From contig NZ_CP028844.1 of assembly GCF_003058325.1 (NCBI RefSeq), forward strand, positions 784,001 to 848,000: 64,000 bases of DNA, in the 5' to 3' direction. The notes beneath the pieces were generated by a model. It was not told the origin of the DNA and made no database searches. It worked only from the letters and a program-made list of their open reading frames with translations. The stretch is from Methylobacterium currus. Its GTDB lineage: Bacteria; Pseudomonadota; Alphaproteobacteria; Rhizobiales; Beijerinckiaceae. Positions 41,763-50,871 of the stretch are shown here, one piece after another. Both the position numbers and the translations under genes were made by a program. The stretch's first letter is position 1; each line of letters opens with the position of its first letter.

Positions 41763-42539
41763 TTACTGCAATGTTGCGGACGGCGCAGACTGTCCAGATA
41801 AGGCGACCAGCTCCTCGAACGCGTATTTCTTGGTGCCGAAGCCGCCGGTCATGTCGCGGCCGAGACGGGACGGATGGCCTGTGGCGTGACCCAGCTCGTG
41901 CAGCGCGGTGCGGTGCCAGTTGATCGGTTCAAAATAGGCCTGGGGCGGCGGGACCTGCACATAGTCGAGCGCCGGCACATAGAAGGCGCGATTGCCGCCG
42001 ATGCGGAAATCGATGCCGGTGGCGCGGATCAGCGCCTCGACCTGCGGCTCGATCAGGCCTGGCGCCGGTGGCGGCGCGACAATCGCGACATCCTCCGGCA
42101 GGCCCTCGCACTGTGCGGCGTTGAACACCGTGAAGCGCTTCAGGAACGGGATCGCCTGGGCCTCGTCGCCGGTCTCGCGGGCGCGCCGCTTCTCGTCGTC
42201 GGGCACGAAGCGGTCGGCATAGACGACGGTCGTGCCGCGCTCGCCCTTGCGGACATTGCCGCCGAGCGCCAGCGCCTGGCGGAAGGTGAGCCAACTCTGG
42301 CCGGCAAAGCCGTGCTCGATGACGGCGCCCCAGAGGATCAGCACATTGATCCCCGAATAATGCCGGCCGGTGGCGGCGTTCCTCGGCATGGCGAGCGGCG
42401 CCTTCGCCGCCGCGGTGCCCCAGGGCTGGACCCAGGGTACGCGGCCGGCCTCCAGCTCGCCGATGATCTTACCGGTGATTTCGTCGTAAAGGCTCGTCCG
42501 GTCCTGGCCGGCGCGAGCGGGTGCGGTTTTTCTGGACAT
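41763..42539 (-). pseudogene. ardC: 5' fragment of the ICE ardC (anti-restriction)
   Basis: It starts at ATG 42539 (MSRKTAPARAGQDRTSLYDE). It holds the ssDNA-binding domain ('GRVPWVQPWGTAAAKAPLAMPRNAATGRHYSGINVLILWG') and the zinc site 'RTALHELGHATGHPSRLGRD' (HEXXH). Native sequence ends at 'AFEELVA' (41802), after which 13 transposon-encoded codons lead to a stop at 41763. The product would keep both recognisable domains but lose the C-terminal helices (31480-31705). It may be partly functional. Confidence 0.9.
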
Positions 42540-42625
42540 CGCGGATCTCCGCGACGGGCGCCGGAAGCTCTCTCCCAGCTCTCAACCCGTCACGGCAAAG
42601 CCGGTCCGCACTCTCGCTCTATAGG
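42540..42625 (-). ncRNA. Conserved structured 5' leader of the ICE ardC
   Basis: On the minus strand: GAGCGAGAGTGCGGACCGG, CCGTGACGGGTTGAGAG, GGGAGAGAG and CCCGTCGCGGAG before ATG 42539. CGTGACGGG (42586-42594) can pair with CCCGTCGCG (42550-42558), with the 3' arm abutting the GGAG ribosome-binding site, exactly as in the ParB leader. Known radC-type RNA motifs occur before anti-restriction genes, so this may be a member; this is not verified. Confidence 0.6.
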
Positions 42626-42755
42626 GGGTGTTGCGGGGTGTCCCCGCAGAAGGGGTCGGCCGAGACCAAAGGCTCGGCCGCAGGGGAAGGCTTTCCCCTC
42701 CAGCGATGATTACCTCCATGTTTATCTTGTTGGGTAAGCCGAACTTCACATCTAG

Positions 42756-42770
42756 CGACTATTATAGTCG
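42756..42770. promoter_or_regulatory. ICE operator-like palindrome, copy 3
   Basis: CGACTATTATAGTCG is the complement-strand form of copies 1 and 2 (the central base is inverted). It is 35 bp upstream of the GTG chosen for the GGDEF-EAL gene, with a TATTAT -10-like core. Confidence 0.65.
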
Positions 42771-42804
42771 CATCCCTAAGTGTCAGTTGAGTTGGGCGAC
42801 GACC

Positions 42805-44676
42805 GTGTTGTTGCATATCCAGAACAAGATATTGCGGATGATCGCCAACAGCGAACCTGTGGCTGACACGGCGCGCGAACTCTGTGCCGAGATAGAGACA
42901 CTGATGTCTGGCGTGATCTGCTCGATCCTGACGGTCGATCAAGCCGGACTTTTGCATCCGCTCGCGGCACCGAGTTTGCCTGCGGACTATTCTTCTGCGC
43001 TGGATGGGATGATGGTCGGCCCGGAGGTCGGGTCCTGCGGCGCGGCTGCTTATCTGCGCGAACCCGTCATCATTGAGGATATCCGACGTGATCCGCGCTG
43101 CGCCCGCTCCATGGGGCTCATAGAAGGCCTTGGCGTGAGCGGATGCTGGTCCTTCCCTGTCGTGAACGCGGGCGGCGAGGCCATTGCCGTCATCGGCTTT
43201 TACAGCGAGCAAGCGCGCTCGCCGAACGCTTCTGAGCGCGCGCTGGCGGAAGCCTGCGTCGATCTCTGTGGTCTTGCGCTTCAGCGGCATGAGCGAGCCG
43301 TCGACCGCGAGCGCCGCGCGAACATAGACGCGCTGACCGGACTGCCCAATCGTTCGGCCTACAACGGCGCGATGGCGCAGATTCCGTGTGACGTCCCGGG
43401 GGCCTGGGCCCTCTTCATTATCGACCTCGATAATCTGAAGATCGTAAACGATACGTTCGGCCACCTGGCCGGTGATGCGCTCATCAAGGCGGCGGGGACC
43501 CGGATCGCGCGGGCGATGGCGCCCGACGTCAGCTTCCGGCTGGGCGGCGATGAATTCGCCGTCATCATTCAGAACCCCGGCTCGCTCGCCGATCTGAATG
43601 CGGCGGCGGAACGCGTGCTGACAGAATTGGAGCGCAGCGCCGATTGCGAGGGGCATGCCGTGGCGCCTCGCGCGACGATCGGCGGTGCCGTCCTCGGTGC
43701 CTCCGAACGGACTGCCGTGGCGGTCAACGAGGCCGCGGATTTCGCGCTCTATCACGCCAAGGAGACCGGTCGCGGCGGGTTTGTGCGCTACTGGCCGGGG
43801 ATCGGTACGCGGATCACGCGGCGTCGTGACGCGATACGCGATGTGGCCGATGCGCTCGCCGATGAGCGCATGGAAACGCACTACCAGCCTATTGTCGCTC
43901 TCGATACGGGCGAGATCGTCGGGCTCGAGGCGCTCTGTCGCATGCGCACCGTGGCGGGTGAACTCGTAAGTGCCCTCGCTTTTCGGGAAGCGACCAGCGA
44001 CGCCCATATCGCTGCGGAGCTTACGCAACGTGTTGCGGTAACAGTTGCGCGGGACATCGCATTCTGGCGGGATCAGGGTCTGCTCGTCCAGCAGGTCGGA
44101 CTCAATGTTTCGACTGCCGATTTCTACACGGGCAGCCTGGCTCAGAAACTCGAAGATGCCTTTGGTCGTGCTGGCGTGTCGCTCGGCGGCTTGGTCGTCG
44201 AAGTGAGTGAGGATGCTTGCATCGGGCGAAGTGATCGCGTCGTAACGCGAGAGATAGAGGCGTTGCGCGCCGCCGGCGTCCGCGTCGCGCTTGATGACTT
44301 TGGAACGGGACATGCGTCGCTGACGCATTTGCTGAACGTGCCGGTCGACATCATCAAGATCGATCAGGCCTTCATCGGCCGACTATGGCCGGACGATCCA
44401 AGCATGGTGATCGTCGAGGGGTTAATCGATATCGCGCGGCAGCTCGGCATTGAGATCGTGGCCGAGGGGATCGAAACAGAAGTTCAGGCGAGCCAGCTTT
44501 GGTCGATGGGCTGCAAGGTCGGGCAAGGCTTTGCGTTTGCCCGTGCGGCAGACCGCGACGCGACGTCGGCGTTGCTACGCCGCCATGCGAGCGGCTGTGA
44601 AGGTGCGACGCCGATCTTCGCCCGAAGTCCGATGGAGGCTTCGACCAGTCGTTTACGAACAGTGCGCAGCGCTTGA
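42805..44676 (+). CDS. GAF-GGDEF-EAL protein (c-di-GMP turnover)
   Basis: About 623 aa from GTG 42805 (next ATG 42838). Domains: GAF (about 1-150, 'GPEVGSCGAAAYLREPVIIEDIRRDPRCARSMGLIEGLG'), then GGDEF with 'IDALTGLPNRSAYNGAM' and intact 'RLGGDEFAVI', then EAL with 'VGLEALCRM', 'LNVSTADF', 'VALDDFGTGHASL' and 'DIIKIDQAFIG'. Both catalytic signatures look intact, so it could make or break c-di-GMP. The start is placed just after operator copy 3. It converges with dnaE2. It is the only c-di-GMP gene seen on this ICE. Confidence 0.9.
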   Translation: MLLHIQNKILRMIANSEPVADTARELCAEIETLMSGVICSILTVDQAGLLHPLAAPSLPADYSSALDGMMVGPEVGSCGAAAYLREPVIIEDIRRDPRCARSMGLIEGLGVSGCWSFPVVNAGGEAIAVIGFYSEQARSPNASERALAEACVDLCGLALQRHERAVDRERRANIDALTGLPNRSAYNGAMAQIPCDVPGAWALFIIDLDNLKIVNDTFGHLAGDALIKAAGTRIARAMAPDVSFRLGGDEFAVIIQNPGSLADLNAAAERVLTELERSADCEGHAVAPRATIGGAVLGASERTAVAVNEAADFALYHAKETGRGGFVRYWPGIGTRITRRRDAIRDVADALADERMETHYQPIVALDTGEIVGLEALCRMRTVAGELVSALAFREATSDAHIAAELTQRVAVTVARDIAFWRDQGLLVQQVGLNVSTADFYTGSLAQKLEDAFGRAGVSLGGLVVEVSEDACIGRSDRVVTREIEALRAAGVRVALDDFGTGHASLTHLLNVPVDIIKIDQAFIGRLWPDDPSMVIVEGLIDIARQLGIEIVAEGIETEVQASQLWSMGCKVGQGFAFARAADRDATSALLRRHASGCEGATPIFARSPMEASTSRLRTVRSA

Positions 44677-44697
44677 GCGCGGGAGGCTCGGCGCAGC

Positions 44698-47600
44698 CTA
44701 GCGGAAATCGCGCGTTTTGACTTTGATCGTGTCGATGTGAAGGTCGGGGATGTAGATATCTCGGGTCCGAAGCCCCTTTGGCGGTAGGCCGCGCGGGTCA
44801 GGCGTCGGTGAGCCGTGGTGAAACTCGTCCCCGCGACCATGTGGCAGCGGAAAGGCCGTGTCGCGCTCGCCCACGCTGGCCAGCTCGGCGGAGAGATCGG
44901 TCAGCCGCTGGGCAACGAGGTGAACGACTTCGCCTTCGCGTTGAACGCGCCCGCGCGCCGCGATCATGCCGGCCGACAGGATGGTGCGGCGGTTCTGCTC
45001 GAAGACCTTGGGCCAGACTACGAGATTGGCGATCCCGCTCTCGTCTTCGAGGGTAATGAACATCACGCCCTTGGCGCTTCCGGGCCGCTGCCGCACCAGT
45101 ACGATGCCAGCCGCCTCCAGCCAGCGGCCGTCCTTTGCGTCCATAGCCTCCTGGCAGGAGATCATGCGGCGGCGGCGCAACTCCCGGCGCAGGAACGAGA
45201 CTGGATGGTCGCGTAGCGACAGGCTGACATGTCGGTAATCCTCGACGACTTCACCGCCCGCCGTCATAGGGCGCAACATGACGGCCGGCTCGGCGACCTC
45301 GGGCACGATCTCTTCCTCGCGGGCCGATGCGGCGGCGAACAGTGGAAGCGGCTCGTCGCGCAGCGCCTTGATCGCCCACAGGGCCTCACGACGGCCGAGA
45401 CCGAAGGGCGGACGAAACCCGTCCGCTTCGGCGATCTGCGTGAGCGCAGCGACGGGTACGCCGGCACGGCGCCAGAGATCGTCCACTGTGCCGAAGGGCT
45501 GGTCCGCCCTAGCCGTGACGATCGCCGCGCCGTGGGCGTTGGCGAGGCCTTTGACCATGCGCAGACCAAGGCGAACGGCGAACCGCTCCTCGCTGCCGGT
45601 GGGCTCGAGTGTGCAGTCCCATCGGGAGGCGTTGGCGCAGACCGGACGGATCTCGACGCCGTGATCGCGCGCGTCGCGGACGATCTGAGCCGGTGCATAG
45701 AAGCCCATGGGCTGGCTGTTCAGCAGCGCGGCGCAGAAGATTTCCGGGTGCCAGCATTTCAGCCAGGCCGAGGCGTAAGCGATCAGCGCAAAAGAGGCTG
45801 CGTGGCTTTCCGGAAATCCGTAACTGCCGAAGCCCTCAAGCTGCTTGAAGGTCTGCTCGGCGAACTCGGCCTCGTAGCCTTTGGTGACCATGCCGGCGAT
45901 GAGTTTGTCGCGGAAATGCGAGACGCCGCCGGTGAATTTGAAGGTGGCCATCGACTTGCGAAGCATATCGGCCTCGCCGGGCGTGAAGCCGGCGCATTCG
46001 ATGGCGACCCGCATCGCCTGCTCCTGAAAGAGCGGCACGCCGAGCGTCTTGCCGAGCACCTTCTCCAGTTCGGGCTTCGGATAGTGGACGGGCTCAAGGC
46101 CCTCCCGGCGACGAAGATAGGGATGCACCATATCGCCTTGAATCGGGCCGGGCCTGACGATCGCGACCTGCACGACGAGATCGTAATAGGTGCGCGGCTT
46201 CAGGCGCGGCAGCATCGACATCTGCGCCCGGCTCTCGATCTGGAAGGTGCCGAGCGTGTCGGCCTTGCGGATCATCGCGTAGGTGCGCGGGTCCTCGGCC
46301 GGAATGGAGGCGAGATCGAGATTGACGCCCTTGTGCTCAGCCAGAAGGTCCAGCCCCTTCTTCATGCAGGTCAGCATCCCAAGCGCCAGGACGTCGACCT
46401 TCATGAACTTCAGGGCGTCGATGTCATCCTTATCCCATTCGATGACCTGCCGGTCCTTCATCGCGGCCGGCTCGATCGGCACGAGGTCGTCGAGCCTGTC
46501 ATGGGTCAGCACGAAACCGCCAGGATGCTGGCTGAGATGGCGCGGCGCGCCCATGAGTTGGCGCGCGAGATCGAGCGTCAGGCGAAGGCGGCGATCGGCA
46601 AGATTGAGGTTCAGCTTTTCGACGTGCTTCTGTTCGACGCCTTCCTCCGACCAGGCCCAGACCTGAGACGACAGGGTGCCGATCAGATCCTCGGGCAGGC
46701 CTAGCGCCTTGCCGACATCCCGCAGCGCGCCCTTGGTGCGATAGCGGATGACAGTCGAACAGAGCGCGGCGTGGTCGCGGCCGTAGGTGTCGAACACCCA
46801 TTGCATGACGATCTCACGCCGCTCATGCTCGAAATCGACGTCGATGTCGGGCGGCTCGCGCCGTTCCTCGCTGACGAAGCGTTCGAAGAGAAGGTCGTTG
46901 CGGCCGGGATCGATCGACGTGATGCCGAGGACGTAGCAGACTGCGGAGTTGGCGGCTGATCCGCGGCCTTGGCAAAGGATGTCCTTTGAGCGGGCGAAGC
47001 GGACGATCGAATTCACGGTCAGGAAATACGGCGCGTAGTCGAGCTTCTCGATCAGCCGCAGCTCATGCTGAAGCGCGGCAGCCACGCTGTCAGGCACGCC
47101 CTCCGGATAACGCTCGGCGGCGCCTTCCCAAGTGAGCTTTGCCAGCGTCTCCTGCGGCGTGAGTGCCGGATCGTCACGCTCCTCGGGATATTGATAGGCC
47201 AGCTCGTCGAGATTGAAACGGCATCGGTCGGCGATCTGCAGGGTTCTGGCAAGCGCCTCGGGATAACGGCTGAAGAGACGGTGCATCTCCTCGGGCGGCT
47301 TGATGTAGCGATCGGCGTGACGCTCCCGGCGGTCGCCGATCGTGTCGATCGTGACGTTGTGCCGGATGCAGGAGACGACGTCCTGAAGGATGCGGCGGGC
47401 GGGCTCGTGGAAGAGGACGTCGTTCGTCACCACGGTCGCAACCCGCATCTGGGCGGCCAGGTTCGACAGCTCGTGAAGGCGGAGCTGGTCGTTGGGCCGA
47501 CGGCGCAATGTTAGAGCTAGGTAGGCCCGATCGCCAAACGCATCGCGCAGGCGGCGCAGCCTAAGGCCGCATTCCTCGTCGGCGAGATCCGGCACGACCA

Positions 47601-47970
47601 CGGCGATCAAGCCTTCGCCGTAGGCGACGAGGTCCTGCCATTCGAGCACGCACTTCGCCTTTCCGCCGCGCCGCTTGCCGAGCGACAGCAGTCGGCAGAG
47701 TCGGGAATAAGCTGATCGGTCGGTTGGATAGACCAGCACCGACATGCCGTCGCTGAGGTCGAGACGGCAGCCGACAATCAAGCGAACCCCGGTTGTCTTC
47801 GCCGCTTCATGAGCCCGGACGATGCCGGCGAGCGAATTCCGGTCCACCACGGCCAGGGCTTCGATCCCGGCAAGCGCGGCCTGGGCGAACAGCTCCTCGC
47901 AAGACGAGGCCCCCCGCAGAAAGCTGAAATGCGAGGTGACCTGAAGTTCAACGTAGCCGGGCTGGCTCAT
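44698..47970 (-). CDS. dnaE2: Error-prone DNA polymerase DnaE2
   Basis: This 1090-aa C-family polymerase alpha subunit of the ImuA-ImuB-DnaE2 mutasome does SOS translesion synthesis. The N-terminal PHP domain has '[23 protein letters not shown]'. The palm carries '[16 protein letters not shown]' (catalytic aspartates) and '[10 protein letters not shown]'-like '[12 protein letters not shown]'. A C-terminal OB fold is present ('[24 protein letters not shown]'). Length is normal for DnaE2. It overlaps imuB by 4 bp. Confidence 0.95.
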   Translation of the reverse strand: MSQPGYVELQVTSHFSFLRGASSCEELFAQAALAGIEALAVVDRNSLAGIVRAHEAAKTTGVRLIVGCRLDLSDGMSVLVYPTDRSAYSRLCRLLSLGKRRGGKAKCVLEWQDLVAYGEGLIAVVVPDLADEECGLRLRRLRDAFGDRAYLALTLRRRPNDQLRLHELSNLAAQMRVATVVTNDVLFHEPARRILQDVVSCIRHNVTIDTIGDRRERHADRYIKPPEEMHRLFSRYPEALARTLQIADRCRFNLDELAYQYPEERDDPALTPQETLAKLTWEGAAERYPEGVPDSVAAALQHELRLIEKLDYAPYFLTVNSIVRFARSKDILCQGRGSAANSAVCYVLGITSIDPGRNDLLFERFVSEERREPPDIDVDFEHERREIVMQWVFDTYGRDHAALCSTVIRYRTKGALRDVGKALGLPEDLIGTLSSQVWAWSEEGVEQKHVEKLNLNLADRRLRLTLDLARQLMGAPRHLSQHPGGFVLTHDRLDDLVPIEPAAMKDRQVIEWDKDDIDALKFMKVDVLALGMLTCMKKGLDLLAEHKGVNLDLASIPAEDPRTYAMIRKADTLGTFQIESRAQMSMLPRLKPRTYYDLVVQVAIVRPGPIQGDMVHPYLRRREGLEPVHYPKPELEKVLGKTLGVPLFQEQAMRVAIECAGFTPGEADMLRKSMATFKFTGGVSHFRDKLIAGMVTKGYEAEFAEQTFKQLEGFGSYGFPESHAASFALIAYASAWLKCWHPEIFCAALLNSQPMGFYAPAQIVRDARDHGVEIRPVCANASRWDCTLEPTGSEERFAVRLGLRMVKGLANAHGAAIVTARADQPFGTVDDLWRRAGVPVAALTQIAEADGFRPPFGLGRREALWAIKALRDEPLPLFAAASAREEEIVPEVAEPAVMLRPMTAGGEVVEDYRHVSLSLRDHPVSFLRRELRRRRMISCQEAMDAKDGRWLEAAGIVLVRQRPGSAKGVMFITLEDESGIANLVVWPKVFEQNRRTILSAGMIAARGRVQREGEVVHLVAQRLTDLSAELASVGERDTAFPLPHGRGDEFHHGSPTPDPRGLPPKGLRTRDIYIPDLHIDTIKVKTRDFR

Positions 47971-49487
47971 CCGAAGACCCCGTGAATGAACCAGCGGTGC
48001 GAGCCTGTGGCGGTGTCCTCGCCGTCGCCGGCGCGAAACAGCCAGTAGCGTTCGCCGGCGTCGTCCTCGACCCGGAAATAGTCGCGGACGGCGGCCAGCT
48101 CAGCATCACGCTTCCACCATTCGCCGAAGACACGCTCAGGTCCGTCGCCGCGCCGAAGGCGGCGGCGGATTCCGCGCCAGGTGAACGACACCGGCGGATG
48201 GTCGGGGAGCAGCGCCACGGTCTCGACCGGCTCGGGTGCCGGGAGGAGGCGCGACGGTCTCGGCCAATGACCGGGCCAACCCGCTCCCGTGTCGGCCGCC
48301 ATCGCCGGGATACGACAGACAGACCGTTCCGGAACGTCGCTGGCGACGGGGGCAAGCCGATAGAGGGCGCGCTCGCCAACGCGGTTCATCAAGGTGTCGA
48401 TGAGATCGGAGACGTCCGGGGTGCTCTCCTCGACCAGCGAACTGACGATCTGCTTGCGTTCGAGCGGCTCGGCGACGCTTGCGGCAAGCGTCATCACCTC
48501 GATGCCGAAGCCGGGCGAGATGGTCTCGATCTTGTCGCACAGAAGGCGCGTCAGCCGCTTCGCGTCGCGCACCGGCGTGGCCATGCCGACCCGCACCGCC
48601 TGGGCCCGGCTATCGACGCGGTGGCAGATGAGATCGAGCCTGCGTGCGCCAAGCCCGCTTTCCTCAAGGCGTTCGCAGAGCTGCACAACAAGCTTGCCGA
48701 TGTAACGGGCGATTGTCTCGGCTGCGCCGATCGGCTCGGCGAAGGCGCGGCGCACCTCGATGAGATCGGCAGGCCGAACCGGCTCAATGAGTTCGGCCGC
48801 AATGCCCAAGGCCTGGTCCAAGCGTCGGCCGAGTTCCGGGCCGAAGCGAAGCGTGAGCGGCGCGCGCGGCTGCGCCAGAAGATCGCCGACCGTTCGGAAG
48901 CCGAGCGTGCGCAGCGCCGCGACGGTGGAGGCCGGAATGCGTAACGCCTCAAGCGGCAACCGCTCCAAGACGGACGAGCCATGCCCCTTGGGCGCGATGA
49001 CAACCGGCTGCGCTGAAAATCGGGCCAGTGCATGGGCCGCTCCCCAGGTGTCGGCGATCGCGCCTCTCGCGAAGATCCCGGACATGGCGAGGCGCCCGAT
49101 CAAGCCGTCCAGCATGACAGTCTCGCCCCCGTGGAGATGATCAGCGCCGGTCGAGTCGATGATGAGGCCGTCGGGCGGATCGGGGGCGACGATCGGTGCA
49201 TAGCGGAGAAGCCACACCGCGAGACGCTCAAGCGCCTCGGCGTCGGCAGCGGGATCGGCATCCTGCACGATGAGGCCAGGCACCAGCACTTGCGCCTTGG
49301 TGACGGGCATGCCGGCGCGCAGGCCGGTGGCCTGGGCCGCTGCATCCGCCGCCAGCACCACCCGCCTGTTCCCGTCGCGGCCAATCAGGACGAGCGGCGC
49401 CTCAGCCGGAGGCGCCGCGTCGCCAGCCTTCCGCCGCAGCCTGTCCGTGGACCAGCTCGGCAGGAAGAGCGAGACGACCCGTGTCAT
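47967..49487 (-). CDS. imuB: ImuB, inactive Y-family polymerase homologue
   Basis: This roughly 506-aa protein starts at ATG 49487 ([20 protein letters not shown]). It has Y-family palm, fingers and little-finger layout but lacks the acidic catalytic pair; for example the first motif reads '[14 protein letters not shown]' rather than the DxD seen in DinB. ImuB acts as a scaffold that joins DnaE2 and the beta clamp. It overlaps imuA by 86 bp and dnaE2 by 4 bp, one coupled operon. Confidence 0.93.
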   Translation of the reverse strand: MTRVVSLFLPSWSTDRLRRKAGDAAPPAEAPLVLIGRDGNRRVVLAADAAAQATGLRAGMPVTKAQVLVPGLIVQDADPAADAEALERLAVWLLRYAPIVAPDPPDGLIIDSTGADHLHGGETVMLDGLIGRLAMSGIFARGAIADTWGAAHALARFSAQPVVIAPKGHGSSVLERLPLEALRIPASTVAALRTLGFRTVGDLLAQPRAPLTLRFGPELGRRLDQALGIAAELIEPVRPADLIEVRRAFAEPIGAAETIARYIGKLVVQLCERLEESGLGARRLDLICHRVDSRAQAVRVGMATPVRDAKRLTRLLCDKIETISPGFGIEVMTLAASVAEPLERKQIVSSLVEESTPDVSDLIDTLMNRVGERALYRLAPVASDVPERSVCRIPAMAADTGAGWPGHWPRPSRLLPAPEPVETVALLPDHPPVSFTWRGIRRRLRRGDGPERVFGEWWKRDAELAAVRDYFRVEDDAGERYWLFRAGDGEDTATGSHRWFIHGVFG

Positions 49488-50154
49488 CGCACGCCTCCAA
49501 CTCGAAATCTGCACTTTCGCCCGCTCGCGCGCGGATGAGTTCAACCAGCCAGCGGGCGCGGCCCACGCCGGGAACGGGTAGCGGCGTTGAGGGCATTACG
49601 GAGACGCGCCAGCGCGTCATCGCAGAGGTCGGTTGGCCGAAATCCGTCGCCTCTGTCTGTCGCCGCCAGCGCCGCAAAGCGATCCCGAGCGAGCCGGCGC
49701 CTTCGGCCGCCAGTTGCAGCCGTCTTGATGCTGTCATCGAAAGGCGGGCGACCTCGCCGATGACGGCCCCGAGGCCGCCGTGGCGCAATCCTTCTTCCAT
49801 GCAGGCGAGGACGGTCTTGTCGTCCCCAGCTTCGAGGTAGATGACGCGGTCGCTCGCGAGCCCTGCCTGGGCAATGGCGGGCGCGAATAGGTCGGCACGC
49901 GTGATACACCAGAGGATTTTGCCTTTGGTGCGGGCCGCGAGGCCCGCGCTGAAGCAAGCCGCTGCGGCTCCGTCGACCGCTCCGTTGCCGCCGCCGGCTA
50001 TTTCATGCAGCGCGCCGAGGGCAAGGCCGCCGCCGGGGAGTCGCGAATCCACCTCGGTGATCCCGAAAGGAAGGACCGATTTGGCGCGCCGGCTCCGGCC
50101 TTCGATCTTCTCGATCTGCGCGCGCAGGGACTCTATGGCGGGCTGGGGCCGCAA
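49402..50154 (-). CDS. imuA: ImuA, RecA-like SOS mutagenesis protein
   Basis: This 250-aa protein starts at TTG 50154; no ATG or GTG with a ribosome-binding site is nearer. 'RRAKSVLPFGITEVDSRLPGGGLALGALHEIAGGG' is the ImuA N-terminal signature. The remaining sequence is RecA-fold-like without a classical Walker A. It is the first gene of the imuA-imuB-dnaE2 operon, with an alphaproteobacterial SOS box 35 bp upstream. Confidence 0.9.
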   Translation of the reverse strand: MRPQPAIESLRAQIEKIEGRSRRAKSVLPFGITEVDSRLPGGGLALGALHEIAGGGNGAVDGAAAACFSAGLAARTKGKILWCITRADLFAPAIAQAGLASDRVIYLEAGDDKTVLACMEEGLRHGGLGAVIGEVARLSMTASRRLQLAAEGAGSLGIALRRWRRQTEATDFGQPTSAMTRWRVSVMPSTPLPVPGVGRARWLVELIRARAGESADFELEACDDTGRLALPAELVHGQAAAEGWRRGASG

Positions 50155-50188
50155 GTGCGTTCTTGACCTCCGAAGGCGGTGTAGTCAT

Positions 50189-50203
50189 GTTCGCTATTTG
50201 TTC
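50189..50203. promoter_or_regulatory. LexA/SOS box upstream of imuA
   Basis: GTTCGCTATTTGTTC fits GTTC-N7-GTTC, the alphaproteobacterial LexA-binding consensus. It sits about 35 bp upstream of the imuA start, as expected for a damage-induced mutasome operon. Confidence 0.85.
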
Positions 50204-50292
50204 TGATTTTCGGGTCGTAGAGTCAAGAATGATTCTGCGGTCTTGCCAGCGCGGCGATAACTTGAAGCGGAGCTTCCGAGCCCTGCGGGGGA

Positions 50293-50871
50293 TCAGGCCA
50301 GGTGCGCTTTGCGGCGCCGCAGGATGGGAGCGAACTCGGCCAGCCCCTGCCGTTCGAGAATGTCTATGAATTCCGCAATGGATGGCGTCGTGCGTCTGAG
50401 GTTTTCGCGCGCTCTCGCGATACTACTGAGAAGGGCTTTCGGATAGGCTCGGTGCAGGGCCGAAAGGAAGGCGTCGGGCGACACAGCGGCGATTCCGTGA
50501 GGGGCGATCTGCGAAGCGGGGAAATCCTTCAGGTTCCAAGTGACGATCGTCTCGGCACCGCCAGCGATCGCGGCCGCAAGCACATGCCGGTCATCCGGAT
50601 CGGGCAAGGAAAGGCTCGGAATCAGGCTCCGATGGTTGGCGACATTGGCGTCAGGCAGGACGGCTTTCATCATGTCGCGGGTGGTCTCGAAGCGCGTAAC
50701 CGGCGTGCTGGGGGAATTGGCGGCCAGATTGCGTATCCATTCCGCGTGAATGTCGTCGGTCCAGCGCGCGGCGACTAAGCCATCGAAGGCGCACTGGATC
50801 AGGACATTGCGCAGATGGAAGGGATAAAGGACGCAGGCGTCGTAGACCGCGATGGGCGGTCTAGAGGCCAT
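50293..50871 (-). CDS. PIN-domain toxin (VapC-like)
   Basis: This 192-aa protein starts at ATG 50871 (MASRPPIAVYDACVLYPFHL); an alternative ATG lies at 50883. The PIN-fold acidic residues are in 'AVYDACVLYPF' (first Asp), 'DDIHAEWIRNLA' (Glu) and 'LPDPDDRHVLAAAIAGGAETIVTWNLKDFP' (Asp cluster). It probably cleaves RNA. It overlaps the antitoxin gene by 11 bp. It is likely an ICE maintenance module, placed near the integrase end. Confidence 0.85.
   Translation of the reverse strand: MASRPPIAVYDACVLYPFHLRNVLIQCAFDGLVAARWTDDIHAEWIRNLAANSPSTPVTRFETTRDMMKAVLPDANVANHRSLIPSLSLPDPDDRHVLAAAIAGGAETIVTWNLKDFPASQIAPHGIAAVSPDAFLSALHRAYPKALLSSIARARENLRRTTPSIAEFIDILERQGLAEFAPILRRRKAHLA

Larger units (their letters stand above)
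31706..41801. mobile_element. Mercury-resistance transposon with three tyrosine recombinases
   Basis: This 10.1-kb insertion interrupts ardC. The ends are 14-bp imperfect inverted repeats: ATATCCTGACAGTC at 31708-31721 and GACTGTCCAGATAA at 41788-41801, with three mismatches. GGCG occurs on both sides (31702-31705, 41802-41805) and may be a target duplication or shared crossover bases. Contents: a MerA-like flavoprotein, merB, a GDCCVxC protein, a MerT-like transporter, merR, a second ardC and three overlapping tyrosine recombinase genes. The layout recalls Tn554-type elements but with three recombinases; I know of no exact named match. Confidence 0.85.

Noticed and set aside
24100..41801. 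Similarity between TTATCTGGA in the RIT repeat and TTATCTGGACAGTC at the mercury transposon end
   Set aside because: Only 9-10 bp match, and in the RIT element it is at the inner edge of the repeat rather than the outer end. It is probably chance, although both elements use tyrosine recombinases.
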